Both the position numbers and the translations under genes were made by a program. This document shows, piece by piece, positions 1 through 8,620 of a DNA stretch of 46,234 nt; the stretch's first letter is position 1, and each line of letters begins with the position of its first letter. Below the pieces are notes generated by a model. The model did not search any database and was not told the origin of the DNA. It saw only the letters and a program-made list of their open reading frames with translations. Origin of the DNA: Lachnospiraceae bacterium (GTDB lineage Bacteria; Bacillota; Clostridia; Lachnospirales; Lachnospiraceae); NCBI GenBank assembly GCA_009774615.1, contig VSOC01000006.1:27995-74228 (forward strand), written 5' to 3'.

Positions 1-88
1 TTACTGCTTTTCTCTTACTGCTTTTCTCTTCCTGTTTTTTCCTGTCTTTTAATGCTTTTTACTGCTTCTTCAGAAATTTACTGTTTAC
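1..88. repeat. pyrimidine-rich repetitive tract
   Basis: This tract lies downstream of the Nudix gene. A 14-bp unit, ttactgcttttctc, occurs twice in tandem at 1-28 and degrades into further ttactg/cctgt variants. I see no gene or clear terminator hairpin in it. Confidence 0.5.
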
Positions 89-541
89 TCAGAAATATTT
101 CTTCGATCCCCAGAGGTTTGCCTTTTTTAAATCCAGATATTCATTATATGCTTTCTCCAGCACCTGCTTTTCATTAGAAAACTTCAGCAGATGATAAGCT
201 TCATAAAATTTATAATATCCGGAGTCTACAAAGTATTCCTCCCGCTGTGGTTTGCTGTAGTAGCTGTCAGCCATCATCAGATACCAGTGAACATCCTTTT
301 CCACGACATCCTGCGGCGTATTAAAAGAATATTGACTTTTTCCAATGTATTTGATAATCGATGCGCTGACCCCCGTTTCTTCCTTCACTTCCCGAAGAGC
401 GGTTTCTTTAAATTCCTCTCCGGCCTCTACAGTTCCTTTTGGCAAAACCCAACCCTCGTACTTATTCTTATAATTTTTATACAGAACCAGGATTTTACCG
501 CGAAAAATAACCACACCGCCGCAGCTCGTTGCTTCAATCAT
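89..541 (-). CDS. Nudix hydrolase
   Basis: A 150-residue protein of single-domain Nudix size. The full Nudix box is visible at about residues 36-58: G36, E42, then REVKEETGV from R50, which fits GX5EX7REUXEEXGU. This box binds the metal and catalyses hydrolysis of a nucleoside diphosphate linked to another group. The substrate cannot be read from the sequence; the aromatic, acidic C-terminal half (about 90-125) would set it. The gene stands alone, with about 200 bp before the next minus-strand gene. The ATG at 541 has a TCCCTCC (ribosome binding site on the minus strand) just ahead of it, so the start is well supported. Confidence 0.9.
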   Translation of the reverse strand: MIEATSCGGVVIFRGKILVLYKNYKNKYEGWVLPKGTVEAGEEFKETALREVKEETGVSASIIKYIGKSQYSFNTPQDVVEKDVHWYLMMADSYYSKPQREEYFVDSGYYKFYEAYHLLKFSNEKQVLEKAYNEYLDLKKANLWGSKKYF

Positions 542-743
542 TGCAATCCCTCCTGACTGGCCCGGGCCGGTACAGATTACGGTTCATGGTCGTTCACGAT
601 AACCTGTGCAGCCGTTTACTCGCTGCGCACCGACTCAGATCGCTGGTGTGTCATCACAGACTATATTCAGTATACATCTTTTTCAAAAGAGATGCAAGAT
701 CATAAAAAAATTTAAGTTTACCGTAACATTTGCCGGCTATGAT

Positions 744-2192
744 TTAACCTTCAAACCCGGGCCTCAGCAAATACTGATCAAAAACCTTCCTTGCCACCGG
801 CCCCGCTACAGAACCGCCGGAGCCGCTCTCTTCCACAATAACCGTCACCACAATTTTCGGATTATCCGCCGGTGCATAGCCGGTGAACCAGGCATGGGTT
901 TCCTTTCCGGTTTCAAACTCTGCCGATCCGGTTTTGCCTGCGGCCAGGTAAGCGGCGTCCCGCAGCGCCGAGCCTGTTCCGTCCGTCACCACCCGGGTCA
1001 TTAATTCTCCAAGCTGCCCCGCCTCCTGTGCACTCATCAGGCTCTTTGCCGAAGCCGGAAGGAATGCCTTAATCTCTTCCCCTGCCCCGTTTTTTACCTG
1101 TCCAATCACATAGGGCTTCATCAGCATCCCGCCGTTTGCCACAGCCGCCGTCAGCATAGCCATGTGGATCGGCGTCACCTGTGTCTTTCCCTGCCCGATA
1201 GCAGTCTGTAAAATCTCCCAGGTTCCTGCGCCTTCCTTCATCTTATAGGTGCTCTGGGCATAGGGCAGGGCGAGGGGAAGTTCAGTATTAAACAGCAGTT
1301 CTTCGGATAATTCTTCCATAGCCCCAAGATCCAGCGAAAGACCGAGGCTTGCAAAGGCTCCGTTGCAGGAATTAGCAAAGGAAAGCCCCAAGTCCTGAAG
1401 GCCGTGAACATTGTTGTGATAGCATTTAATAGAATAATCTTCAACCGAATACACCCCTGCGCAGTCAAAGCTTACCGACTGCCATCCCTGCGGATTTTCA
1501 CGCATCGCCTCTAAAGCCGTGACCATCTTAAAAATCGATCCCGGAGGGTAAAGCCCCTGCGTTACCCGGTTTAACAGCTGCCCCTGATCATTTTCCGCCT
1601 GAATAAGCGCATCCCAGGCAGCGTCTAAAGCGGCGGGATTAGGATCGTAATCCGGTTTGGAAACCATGGCAAGAATCTTTCCGGTCTTTGGTTCTAAGGC
1701 GACAACCGCCCCTTTCCGGTCGCCGAGGGCCTCATAGGCCGTAAGCTGTAAGGCTGCATCTAAGGTCGTAACCAGATCATCCCCGGGACTTTTCTGCCCG
1801 GAAAGCTGATCCCAGATTTGTTCCAGCAGGTTGACATGGGAAGTTAATAAGTAAAAATTTCCCAGACTCTCCACCCCGGTCTTTCCCCTGCTGCTGTGCC
1901 CCACCACATGGGAAAAGATATTGGCAAAGGGATAGACCCGAACTTCTTCTCCCTGTGCATTGATCTGCGTCTGGGCAAGCACCATCCCGTCACTGCTGAA
2001 AATCCGCCCCCGCAAAACCCGATCCGAAAAACTGTCCAGCCGGGCATTGTAGGAACTGTTAATTACCTCTTCACTTTTTATCTGTAAAAAATATCCAAAA
2101 TATCCCATCATGCCCAGGAAAAGCGCTAATACGGTGTAGGTCAGCAGCATAATGTTCCTGTTTGCCCGGTTATTGGAATCCGTTTTCTTCAT
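744..2192 (-). CDS. class B penicillin-binding protein (transpeptidase)
   Basis: Peptidoglycan transpeptidase acting outside the membrane. One N-terminal membrane segment (about residues 12-38) is followed by a short dimerisation-like region and a transpeptidase domain. All three active-site motifs are present: SIFK (about 219-222) with the nucleophile serine, SCN (about 275-277) and KTGS (about 420-423). At 482 residues it is short for the family, like the PbpA/PBP2-type proteins paired with FtsW/RodA in Gram-positives. I chose the ATG at 2192 because AGAGG lies 6 nt before it; two ATGs further upstream have poor spacing. The start overlaps the end of the RodA/FtsW gene by about 20 nt, so the two are probably translationally coupled and act as a glycosyltransferase-transpeptidase pair. 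Confidence 0.92.
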   Translation of the reverse strand: MKKTDSNNRANRNIMLLTYTVLALFLGMMGYFGYFLQIKSEEVINSSYNARLDSFSDRVLRGRIFSSDGMVLAQTQINAQGEEVRVYPFANIFSHVVGHSSRGKTGVESLGNFYLLTSHVNLLEQIWDQLSGQKSPGDDLVTTLDAALQLTAYEALGDRKGAVVALEPKTGKILAMVSKPDYDPNPAALDAAWDALIQAENDQGQLLNRVTQGLYPPGSIFKMVTALEAMRENPQGWQSVSFDCAGVYSVEDYSIKCYHNNVHGLQDLGLSFANSCNGAFASLGLSLDLGAMEELSEELLFNTELPLALPYAQSTYKMKEGAGTWEILQTAIGQGKTQVTPIHMAMLTAAVANGGMLMKPYVIGQVKNGAGEEIKAFLPASAKSLMSAQEAGQLGELMTRVVTDGTGSALRDAAYLAAGKTGSAEFETGKETHAWFTGYAPADNPKIVVTVIVEESGSGGSVAGPVARKVFDQYLLRPGFEG

Positions 2193-3501
2193 TTTCATCC
2201 TCTTCATTTCGTTTTAAAATATAAAGGCCCTGAATGGTGTTAAACAGTAAAAACGTACTGAAAATCGAACTTCCCCCATAGCTGACAAACGGCAGGGTAA
2301 CTCCGGTGGAGGGGATGAATTTTATCACCCCGCCGATGGTTAAAAATACCTGCATAATATAAACCGTCCCCAGGCCAAAGGCAATCAGCTTAAAAAAGCT
2401 TGCCCGAAGGCTTCCCGCCACCATCATAAACTGTAAAAAGCAGCCAATGCAGATAAGAATAACACACAGGGCAAAGATTCCGCCCAGCTCCTCAGATATC
2501 GCCGCAAAGATAAAATCTTTTTCCACCACAGGAATCTTATAGGGCATTCCCTGGTAAAGTCCCAGGCCAAACCACCCTCCTGTGCCGATGGCAAAAAGGG
2601 ACTGGGCTATCTGATAGCCGTTCCGGTCGATATCCGCCCAGGGATCTGCCCAGGCCGACACCCGTTTCTGCACATGGGGAAAAAGCAGGTAAGCCGCCGA
2701 AGCCGCCAGACCGCCGCAACCCAGACCGCTGAGCAGGTAAATCCAGTTGGACGTTGCCACAAACAGCATAAACACATAAGTTACAAAAAACAAAAGCGCA
2801 CTTCCCAGATCCTTAGAAAGCACCAGAATCAGCACATGAACCGCTGCAACTGCCGTCGTTACCGCCACGGTCGGAAACCTGGTCGAACGGTAGAACATTG
2901 CCGCCGCAAAAAAAACGAAGGAGATCTTTACAAATTCGGACGGCTGAAAGGACAGGCCGTGTATCTGCAGAGAAAGCTGTGCGCCAAAGGTCGTTGTGCC
3001 GATAAGACACACCGCCCCTAAAAGGGACACACCCAATGCCGCATAAAGCCAGGCTGCCTTACTTAACTGCCATACATGCGCAATCATCCACGGAACCAGC
3101 CAGGTAATCACTGCCGAGGCTGCAATAATCACAAACTGGCGAATTGCCCGGTTTAGGGAAATCCGGGTAAGCATAATCAGTCCCACGCACAAAAGCATAC
3201 AGGCATTATTCACCAGAAGCCGTGAAACGTTCCGGTAAAGCAGGCGGTAAAGATAAATATAGGCCAGAAAAAATATCACCTGGGCAGCATAAAACACCAA
3301 AACCCGAAGTTCTCCCGTTTTCAGATAAATAATTAAGTAGGCCAGAAGATGCATCAAAAACATGGCCTGGTTCTGCTTTGCACAAATTGCCCGCTTTTTC
3401 CAGAGATCGCGAAAGGAAAAAAACCGGAAATTAAAATAGGTATAGCAGGTCATCAGCAGAATCATCAGATATTTTGAGGTTTCAATAATAAGGTTCGTCA
3501 T
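2170..3501 (-). CDS. FtsW/RodA/SpoVE family peptidoglycan glycosyltransferase
   Basis: A 443-residue polytopic membrane protein of the SEDS family, which polymerises lipid II. Diagnostic segments are the FQPSEFVKI-type motif in the middle, the KDLGSALLF segment, and the C-terminal TGVTLPFVSYGGSS. The N-terminal half has extra membrane helices beyond the minimal ten-helix core. Overlap with the downstream PBP gene supports a working SEDS-PBP pair. Whether it serves elongation, division or sporulation cannot be decided from sequence. It starts 9 nt after the stop of the U32 peptidase gene, so it is probably transcribed with it. The ribosome binding site is distant (GGAG about 14 nt upstream), which fits coupling. 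Confidence 0.92.
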   Translation of the reverse strand: MTNLIIETSKYLMILLMTCYTYFNFRFFSFRDLWKKRAICAKQNQAMFLMHLLAYLIIYLKTGELRVLVFYAAQVIFFLAYIYLYRLLYRNVSRLLVNNACMLLCVGLIMLTRISLNRAIRQFVIIAASAVITWLVPWMIAHVWQLSKAAWLYAALGVSLLGAVCLIGTTTFGAQLSLQIHGLSFQPSEFVKISFVFFAAAMFYRSTRFPTVAVTTAVAAVHVLILVLSKDLGSALLFFVTYVFMLFVATSNWIYLLSGLGCGGLAASAAYLLFPHVQKRVSAWADPWADIDRNGYQIAQSLFAIGTGGWFGLGLYQGMPYKIPVVEKDFIFAAISEELGGIFALCVILICIGCFLQFMMVAGSLRASFFKLIAFGLGTVYIMQVFLTIGGVIKFIPSTGVTLPFVSYGGSSIFSTFLLFNTIQGLYILKRNEEDENEENGFQ

Positions 3502-3509
3502 AGGCTCGT

Positions 3510-5978
3510 CTACTCAACTCCTCGTTTCATATGCCCCCTGGTAAATTCGGCAAGAGGAAAATCCGCTGTCCGTCCATAATAAAGACCGTCGATAAATGCT
3601 TTCAGCAGTTTTTCCACTTCCTTCGGTGTTTCGTCCGTAAAATGAAGACGGCAGGACGCCGGGTTTAACTCCCCGATCACCCTCTCCTGCCCGAGCAAAG
3701 ACAGAGGGCTTGCATTATAAATCGTGCTGTAACAAAATCTACAACGATTTTTTACCGGCATTTCCTTCCCCGTTCTGTCTTTTAAGTGCAGTTTACTCGG
3801 TTTATGGCTGCACCCCTGCACGGTTTTTTGTACGCATTGGGCGGACACCATCATCGGCAGACGGCCATAGACCAGAAGTTCCTGCCCCTCTATGCTCCGC
3901 TCCCGAAGTTCCCTTGCATTTAACTCGGTCGGAACGCTTATCCTGTCTGCCCCGGCTTCCCTCATCATTTGCACGGCCCGAAAGTTCCAACTGTAAAGCG
4001 ATGCATCAAACACCAGAGTCCAGGTTTTCTTTTCCTCCTGCGGCTCTTTTATCCGCTCTTTTTCCTCTTGTTCCCCCGCCCATTTTTTTACTTCTTGCAG
4101 CTTCCCTGCTTCTTTTTCCCTCTGTGCTTTTCCCTGCTCAGCTTCTTCTTGTGATTTCCCCCATACTTTCTCCCTCTGTGCTTTCACCCATTCGGCTTCT
4201 TCCAGACTGCGCAGAACTAAGCCGTCAAACCCGGCTGCAAACAGAAAATTTCTGTTTTTTGCAAAATACTGCACAGCCTCCTGGCGGAAAATTTCCGGCA
4301 TAAGAAGAAAACACCGCTTTCCCTTCCGATGACAGGAATTCACCATTTCCTTCCAGCCTTCGGCTCCAAAACCGGACGCATCAAGGTAGATTTCTTTGAC
4401 TTCTTCGCAATAAAGCACGGGAAGAAGCTGATCTGGCTCTTCCACAGATACTACAAAATATGGCCTTGACGTTTTAATTTTTCTTTCTTCCTTCGCGGCA
4501 AATCCGCTTTCATCCCCGTCTGCACATCGTTCAGAGCCTCTGCCTTCTCTTTCAGTATTTCCCAATTCCTTTATTTCAGACCCTTGAACTGTATTTTCAT
4601 CAATGCTTTCGCCTGTACTTTGATTTAAGCCCCGGTCTGTACTGCCCTTGCGCAAGCAGCGGGAAAGCACCTGGTTTTCCATCTCTTCCAGTCCTTTTCG
4701 GCGAAGTTCATTCAACGCCTGAAGCGGAAGAAATACATCTCCATGAAGTACAATATCCAGTTGTGAAAAATAAAATGGGGTATTTCCGGTCTTATTAAAC
4801 TGCCGGATGATGATCTCCTTTGTCATGGGCTGTTTCTGCGCCGCCTGAACTTCCTGCCCGTAAATCTCTGCCTTGATTTCCTTATAGTTTTCTGCCTTCC
4901 CGGTCAAAACCAGCCTTGCCGCTTCCCCCGGTGTTAATGTAAGACAGCCGGCAATCGGTTCCTGGAGTTTTTTCTTTACCCACTTCTGATCAATCTCTGC
5001 AAGAAGCTTCGGATCAACTTCCCGAAACGCAGGTTTTTCCTTTAATGCAAGCATAGATTTTCCGTTATGCTGTGTATAATAGCCTTCGGTAAATCCCCCG
5101 CGGTCAAATAAATCCAAAAGCATCTGCCGATCCTGTTCTTCCACCTGGTAATCCTCGCGTCCATACTGCAGGTATCGATCGACATACTTTCGGTACACAC
5201 TGGTCACACCGGCAGTATAGCGCGGACTCTTCATCCGTCCTTCAATTTTCAGCGAATACACCCCTGCTTCTATAATATCCGGCAGCAAATCCAGCGTGCA
5301 CAAATCCTTCATGCTTAATACAAAAGCTTCCTGTTTTTTATTCAGCTTCTTTCCCTTCAGCAAAACCTCATAGGGAAGGCGGCAGGGCTGAGCGCAGCGC
5401 CCGCGGTTTCCGCTCCTTCTGCCAATCAGGCTGCTCATCAGGCATTGTCCGGAATAGCAATAGCATAAAGCACCGTGGACAAAGCTTTCAATCTCAATAT
5501 CCACCTGATGATGAATCCGCCGGATTTCTTCTAAAGATAATTCCCGGGCAGTGACAACACGATTAGCTCCCCATTCTTTAAGCCTCTTCGCCCCATACAC
5601 CCCGGTAATCGTCATCTGTGTGCTGGCATGAATAAAAAGATCCGGAAAACACTCCCGAATCAGCGCCATTGCCCCCAAATCCTGAACAATCACCGCATCC
5701 AGTCCCCGGCGGTAATAGGGAAGAAGATAGGCCGGCAATTCCTTTAACTCCTCTTCCTTAAACAGGGTATTCACTGTCATATATAACTGCCGCCCATGAA
5801 GATGCGCATAGTCAATCGCCCGGCACAGCATCTCCTCATCCGGATTATCCGCATAAGCCCTTGCCCCGAACCGGCTTCCGCCAATGTATACAGCATCTGC
5901 TCCTGCCGCAAACGCCGCCTCCATACTTTCATAGGAACCAGCCGGAGCCAGCACCTCCACCTGTCTTTTCTCTGTCAT
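3510..5978 (-). CDS. U32 family peptidase-like protein (TrhP/RlhA type)
   Basis: An 822-residue U32 protein. The N-terminus (VLAPAGSYESMEAAF, then AGADAVYIGG) and the cysteine-rich core (C172, C174, C179, C195, C199, with FVHGALCYCYSGQC and RGRCAQPC) are family hallmarks; a late CRFC pair lies near 755. Some characterised members hydroxylate tRNA or rRNA (TrhP, RlhA) rather than cleave protein, so RNA modification is the better guess. The ATG at 5978 has AGGAG 6 nt upstream. Two charged low-complexity stretches (about 445-500 and 615-665, rich in E, K and Q) interrupt the C-terminal half; they look like disordered or coiled linkers between domains. The RodA/FtsW and PBP genes follow directly. 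Confidence 0.9.
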   Translation of the reverse strand: MTEKRQVEVLAPAGSYESMEAAFAAGADAVYIGGSRFGARAYADNPDEEMLCRAIDYAHLHGRQLYMTVNTLFKEEELKELPAYLLPYYRRGLDAVIVQDLGAMALIRECFPDLFIHASTQMTITGVYGAKRLKEWGANRVVTARELSLEEIRRIHHQVDIEIESFVHGALCYCYSGQCLMSSLIGRRSGNRGRCAQPCRLPYEVLLKGKKLNKKQEAFVLSMKDLCTLDLLPDIIEAGVYSLKIEGRMKSPRYTAGVTSVYRKYVDRYLQYGREDYQVEEQDRQMLLDLFDRGGFTEGYYTQHNGKSMLALKEKPAFREVDPKLLAEIDQKWVKKKLQEPIAGCLTLTPGEAARLVLTGKAENYKEIKAEIYGQEVQAAQKQPMTKEIIIRQFNKTGNTPFYFSQLDIVLHGDVFLPLQALNELRRKGLEEMENQVLSRCLRKGSTDRGLNQSTGESIDENTVQGSEIKELGNTEREGRGSERCADGDESGFAAKEERKIKTSRPYFVVSVEEPDQLLPVLYCEEVKEIYLDASGFGAEGWKEMVNSCHRKGKRCFLLMPEIFRQEAVQYFAKNRNFLFAAGFDGLVLRSLEEAEWVKAQREKVWGKSQEEAEQGKAQREKEAGKLQEVKKWAGEQEEKERIKEPQEEKKTWTLVFDASLYSWNFRAVQMMREAGADRISVPTELNARELRERSIEGQELLVYGRLPMMVSAQCVQKTVQGCSHKPSKLHLKDRTGKEMPVKNRCRFCYSTIYNASPLSLLGQERVIGELNPASCRLHFTDETPKEVEKLLKAFIDGLYYGRTADFPLAEFTRGHMKRGVE

Positions 5979-6000
5979 AATCTTCTCCTGCTTTTTATTC

Positions 6001-6132
6001 GTTACTGTTCACACGTTCACTGCAACAGGCAAAAATCCATGAAAATCGCCTTCGTCGATGGGATTTTTGCTCACTAGCCCAGTTTAACCTACGGTCAGCG
6101 CAGCAAGTGCGCAGACCTATGTGAACAGTAAC
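6001..6132 (+). mobile_element. MITE, full-length copy A
   Basis: A 132-bp non-coding element. It begins GTTACTGTTCACA and ends TGTGAACAGTAAC, a 13-bp perfect terminal inverted repeat. It is flanked directly by ttttattc on both sides (5993-6000 and 6133-6140), an 8-bp target duplication. Inside are a hairpin with arms CAAAAATCC/GGATTTTTG (6030-6069) and a GC-rich hairpin gcgcagcaagtgcgc. A second copy lies in the opposite orientation at 8068, and shorter relatives occur elsewhere in the window. No transposase is encoded, so it would depend on one acting in trans. Confidence 0.85.
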
Positions 6133-6163
6133 TTTTATTCTTCATTTATTCTCAGAAAAACAA

Positions 6164-6194
6164 GGAAAGGATGCCCCGCAAAAAGCATCCTTCC
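6164..6194 (-). terminator. intrinsic terminator after zapA
   Basis: On the minus strand a GGAAGGATGC / GCATCCTTTCC stem is followed by TTGTTTTTC. It lies about 100 nt past the zapA stop and should end that transcript. Confidence 0.7.
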
Positions 6195-6234
6195 AGGTTA
6201 TCCTTCCATTGCTTATCTTTTTATGCGGTTGTAT

Positions 6235-6275
6235 TTTGATTAAGCGGCACTGTATTCGATTAACCGGCACGGTAA
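6235..6275. repeat. two-copy 20-bp tandem repeat
   Basis: gtattttgattaagcggcac is followed at once by gtattcgattaaccggcac, two diverged copies of one unit between zapA and its terminator. Role unknown. Confidence 0.5.
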
Positions 6276-6292
6276 GCTTTGCACCATACACC

Positions 6293-7870
6293 CTATCGAA
6301 AATTCTTAGGATTCTTAGAATACATCCGGTTATTCCCGGAAAAATTCTGTACCGGCTTTTGCTCTGTACGGCTTTGAAGCAGCTTTGCCGCCGCCAGCTT
6401 TGCCGCCGCCAGCGCCTTCTGCTTTTCCATCTCTTCCTTCTCACGCTGCTTCTGGGCTTCAAGCTCTGCCTGCATTTGCTTCTCTTCTTCAGCTAGCTGC
6501 GCTTCTGCTGTCTGCTCTTCCTGTGTCAATTCTTTCGGTTCCTGCGTTTCTTCTGTCTGCTTTTCAGATGCCAAATCTTCTTCCAACTCCAGTTCATCTA
6601 TATCTTCGCCTTCCCACTCCTCATCGTAAAAAAAATCCTCCTCCAAATCTTCCTGCTTTTCAGAATCTTCCTGTATTTCAGATTTTTCCTGCATTTCAGA
6701 ATTTGCCTGTATTTCAGAATCTTCCTGTATTTCAGAATCTTCCTGTATTTCAGAATCTTCTTGCTGTTCTGCTTCATCAAATGTTTCTCCAGGTGCTTCT
6801 TTTTCAAGCATTTCCTCTGCTTCTATTTCGTTTTCTTCAAATTCATCAAGAATCTCCTCCTTGACTTCCTCTTCCACAAAATCTTCAGCTGCTTCTTCTG
6901 AAAACTCTTCTATAGTTTTTATTTCCTCCAGTACAACGACTTCCTCGGATTCCACCAGTTCAAGTTCTTCTGCTTCTTCGGATACTACTGGTTCAAGCTC
7001 CTCTGCTTCCTCCGATACCGCTGCTTCAAGCACAGCTGCCTCCTCCGATACCATCGGTTCAAACTCCTCTGCTTCTTCCGATATCATTGGCTCAAGCGCA
7101 ATAACTTCTTCGGATTCAGGCAACTTCGGCTCAGCCGCTTCATCCAATAACGATATTTCTTCCAGTACAGCATCCTCTTCCGATACAGAAACTTCCTCAA
7201 GTTCCGCTTCTCTTTCTTCTGCAAAAATCTCTTGGGATTCAGCTTCTATATCATCTTCCTGGCTTATTTCTTCATCTTCCTCCTCGCTTCCATCCGGAGT
7301 ATAATCTAATCCAAGTAAATCTCCGGCAATACTGTCATCAAAGTCATCTATATCTTCGACCTTGATTTCCCCCCAGCTCTCCTCTGCAGAAGCAGGTTCT
7401 TCCTCTAAATCTTCCATTTCTTCCCTATCCTGAACATGGGTCTGTGCGGTTAAACTGCTTTGTGCTGTTTGCTCTGCGTGATTCTTGGCGGATGTGCTTG
7501 CCAGGCTCAATGCCTTGCTCAGTGCGGATTCCAGCTCTTCAATCTGGCTCTGTGCCTTCTCCAGCTTCATCTGCGCGTTAATCAGGTCATGCTTCAGGCT
7601 GTAAATATCCCGTTCAATTTCTTCCTTCTGCTGTTTTAATTCATCAGCCATTTCCTGTGCCTTAAAATAATCATCAGCCATATTAATTTCCAGCATAAGC
7701 TGCTGGTAATCTTCATCCAGTTTGGAAAACCCGGCCTGGCTGCGAAGCTCCTTTAATTTATGATTAACATAGGATGCAATCTTCTGAAGATAACTTGTAT
7801 CCTCATTGCCGCCCATCGTATATACTTTCCCGTCAATTAAAACTTCTGTATAGTTCTTCTTAATCTCCAC
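6293..7870 (-). CDS. zapA: ZapA-type cell division protein with long acidic repeat tail
   Basis: The first ~115 residues are a standard ZapA: a small globular head (TEVLIDGKVYTMGG, then YLQKIASYVNHKL) and a coiled coil (about 60-118). ZapA binds FtsZ and bundles its filaments at the division ring. ZapA is normally about 90-200 residues; this one has 525. The extra ~400 residues are extremely rich in Glu and Asp and contain five 11-residue repeats ending in SEEAEEL-like blocks (260-314) and six 6-residue repeats of the SEIQED type (373-408), then a charged helix (445-495) and a basic end (about 500-525). The GTG at 7870 is the start, with GAGGGTGAAACC before it. The reading frame is open throughout, so the tail is not a frameshift artefact. 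Confidence 0.85.
   Translation of the reverse strand: MEIKKNYTEVLIDGKVYTMGGNEDTSYLQKIASYVNHKLKELRSQAGFSKLDEDYQQLMLEINMADDYFKAQEMADELKQQKEEIERDIYSLKHDLINAQMKLEKAQSQIEELESALSKALSLASTSAKNHAEQTAQSSLTAQTHVQDREEMEDLEEEPASAEESWGEIKVEDIDDFDDSIAGDLLGLDYTPDGSEEEDEEISQEDDIEAESQEIFAEEREAELEEVSVSEEDAVLEEISLLDEAAEPKLPESEEVIALEPMISEEAEEFEPMVSEEAAVLEAAVSEEAEELEPVVSEEAEELELVESEEVVVLEEIKTIEEFSEEAAEDFVEEEVKEEILDEFEENEIEAEEMLEKEAPGETFDEAEQQEDSEIQEDSEIQEDSEIQANSEMQEKSEIQEDSEKQEDLEEDFFYDEEWEGEDIDELELEEDLASEKQTEETQEPKELTQEEQTAEAQLAEEEKQMQAELEAQKQREKEEMEKQKALAAAKLAAAKLLQSRTEQKPVQNFSGNNRMYSKNPKNFR
6647..6754 (-). repeat. six 18-bp coding tandem repeats in zapA
   Basis: Six in-frame 18-bp units encode SEIQED-like hexapeptides (residues 373-408). 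Several copies are identical at the DNA level (cagaatcttcctgtattt), which suggests recent slippage and probable length variation between strains. Confidence 0.85.
6929..7093 (-). repeat. five 33-bp coding repeats in zapA
   Basis: Five consecutive 11-residue units (residues 260-314) share a core SEEAEEL or SEEAAVL. They are more diverged than the 18-bp repeats. An 11-residue period is compatible with hendecad coiled coil, but the charge is so acidic that disorder is equally likely. Confidence 0.75.
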
Positions 7871-8067
7871 GGTTTCACCCTCTTATCTAATCTAAAACTC
7901 TCCGTATTTCACGAATCTTTTGCTGTACATCAAGTCGATTTTCACACCTTTTTTGTTTTGAAACTGGATGATTTACAAGTAAAGTCATCAGCTTTCTTGG
8001 ATTATAGCATATCCATGGTAAAATTACAAACATTTGTTTTGAATATGAAAATATAAAGAAGAAAAAC

Positions 8068-8193
8068 GTTACTGTTCACATAGGTCTGCACACTTGCTGC
8101 GCTGACCGTAGATTAAACGGAGCCAGTGAGAAAAAATCCCATCGACGAAGGCGATTTTCATGGATTTTTGCCTGTTGCTGTGAACGTGTGAAT
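8068..8193 (-). mobile_element. MITE, copy B (inverted relative to copy A)
   Basis: The reverse complement matches copy A through nearly its whole length, including the hairpin block caaaaatccatgaaaatcgc. The 8068 end is an intact GTTACTGTTCACA terminus; the other end stops at GTGTGAA and lacks the last ~6 nt. agaaaaac occurs directly on both sides (8060-8067 and 8194-8201), consistent with an 8-bp target duplication. Copies A and B flank zapA as a 1.9-kb spaced inverted pair. Confidence 0.8.
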
Positions 8194-8201
8194 AGAAAAA
8201 C

Positions 8202-8620
8202 GGCAAAGGCTGTTACCACATAAGGAAAGAATTTGAAAACATTATTGGAATACAGCTTATGGGCGATAGCAAAGGCAAAAGCCAGCGTAAGAAGCCGAAA
8301 CGCTTCCTGTACTGGCTTTCTTTAATGTCAACAATAAAATCGCACATTCGCCATTAAATTCATAACTCTTGTATACAGTTTCATTTCCTTTGCGTATTTT
8401 GACAAGTTGTTGATTTTTCCGCATATGAAAAAATGTCGACAGCAAAAGCCCACCAACCGAACGCTGATGGGCTTTTTCATTATATCAATCAAATCTTTAA
8501 CTATACATTTTGCAAATCTTTTTTATAATTCGATGGTTTTTATCTTCTAATTTTTTAATTCTATTTCTGTATTTTTTTCACAGTTCTCAAATAACAAGGC
8601 AAGCAGCAAAAGTTTCCTGA
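8202..8620. other. intergenic stretch with two terminator-like hairpins
   Basis: No convincing gene. A long hairpin (arms aaagccag/ctggcttt, inner arms gaagc/gcttc) lies at about 8276-8322. A second hairpin, agcccaccaac...gatgggct, lies at about 8449-8475 and is followed by TTTTT on the plus strand. Either could end a transcript; together they could bound a small RNA of about 150 nt on the plus strand. An overlapping minus-strand frame (8257-8445) has no ribosome binding site. Confidence 0.45.

Noticed and set aside
570..660. Further MITE copy upstream of the Nudix gene
   Set aside because: gttcacgataac and a small GC-rich hairpin recall the family, but the ends and flanks do not match well enough.
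3710..4303. 197-codon plus-strand frame antisense to the U32 gene
   Set aside because: It mirrors the low-complexity region of the U32 gene, has no ribosome binding site, and its protein is Pro/Ser/Leu-rich nonsense.
6385..7304. Long plus-strand frames antisense to the zapA tail
   Set aside because: They are complements of Glu-rich repeats (Ser- or Leu-rich protein) with no initiation signal.
6001..8193. Composite transposon carrying zapA
   Set aside because: The flanking copies are non-coding, each with its own target duplication, so independent insertions are the simpler reading.
8257..8445. 62-codon minus-strand frame
   Set aside because: No ribosome binding site, starts at TTG, overlaps a hairpin, and has no recognisable motif.
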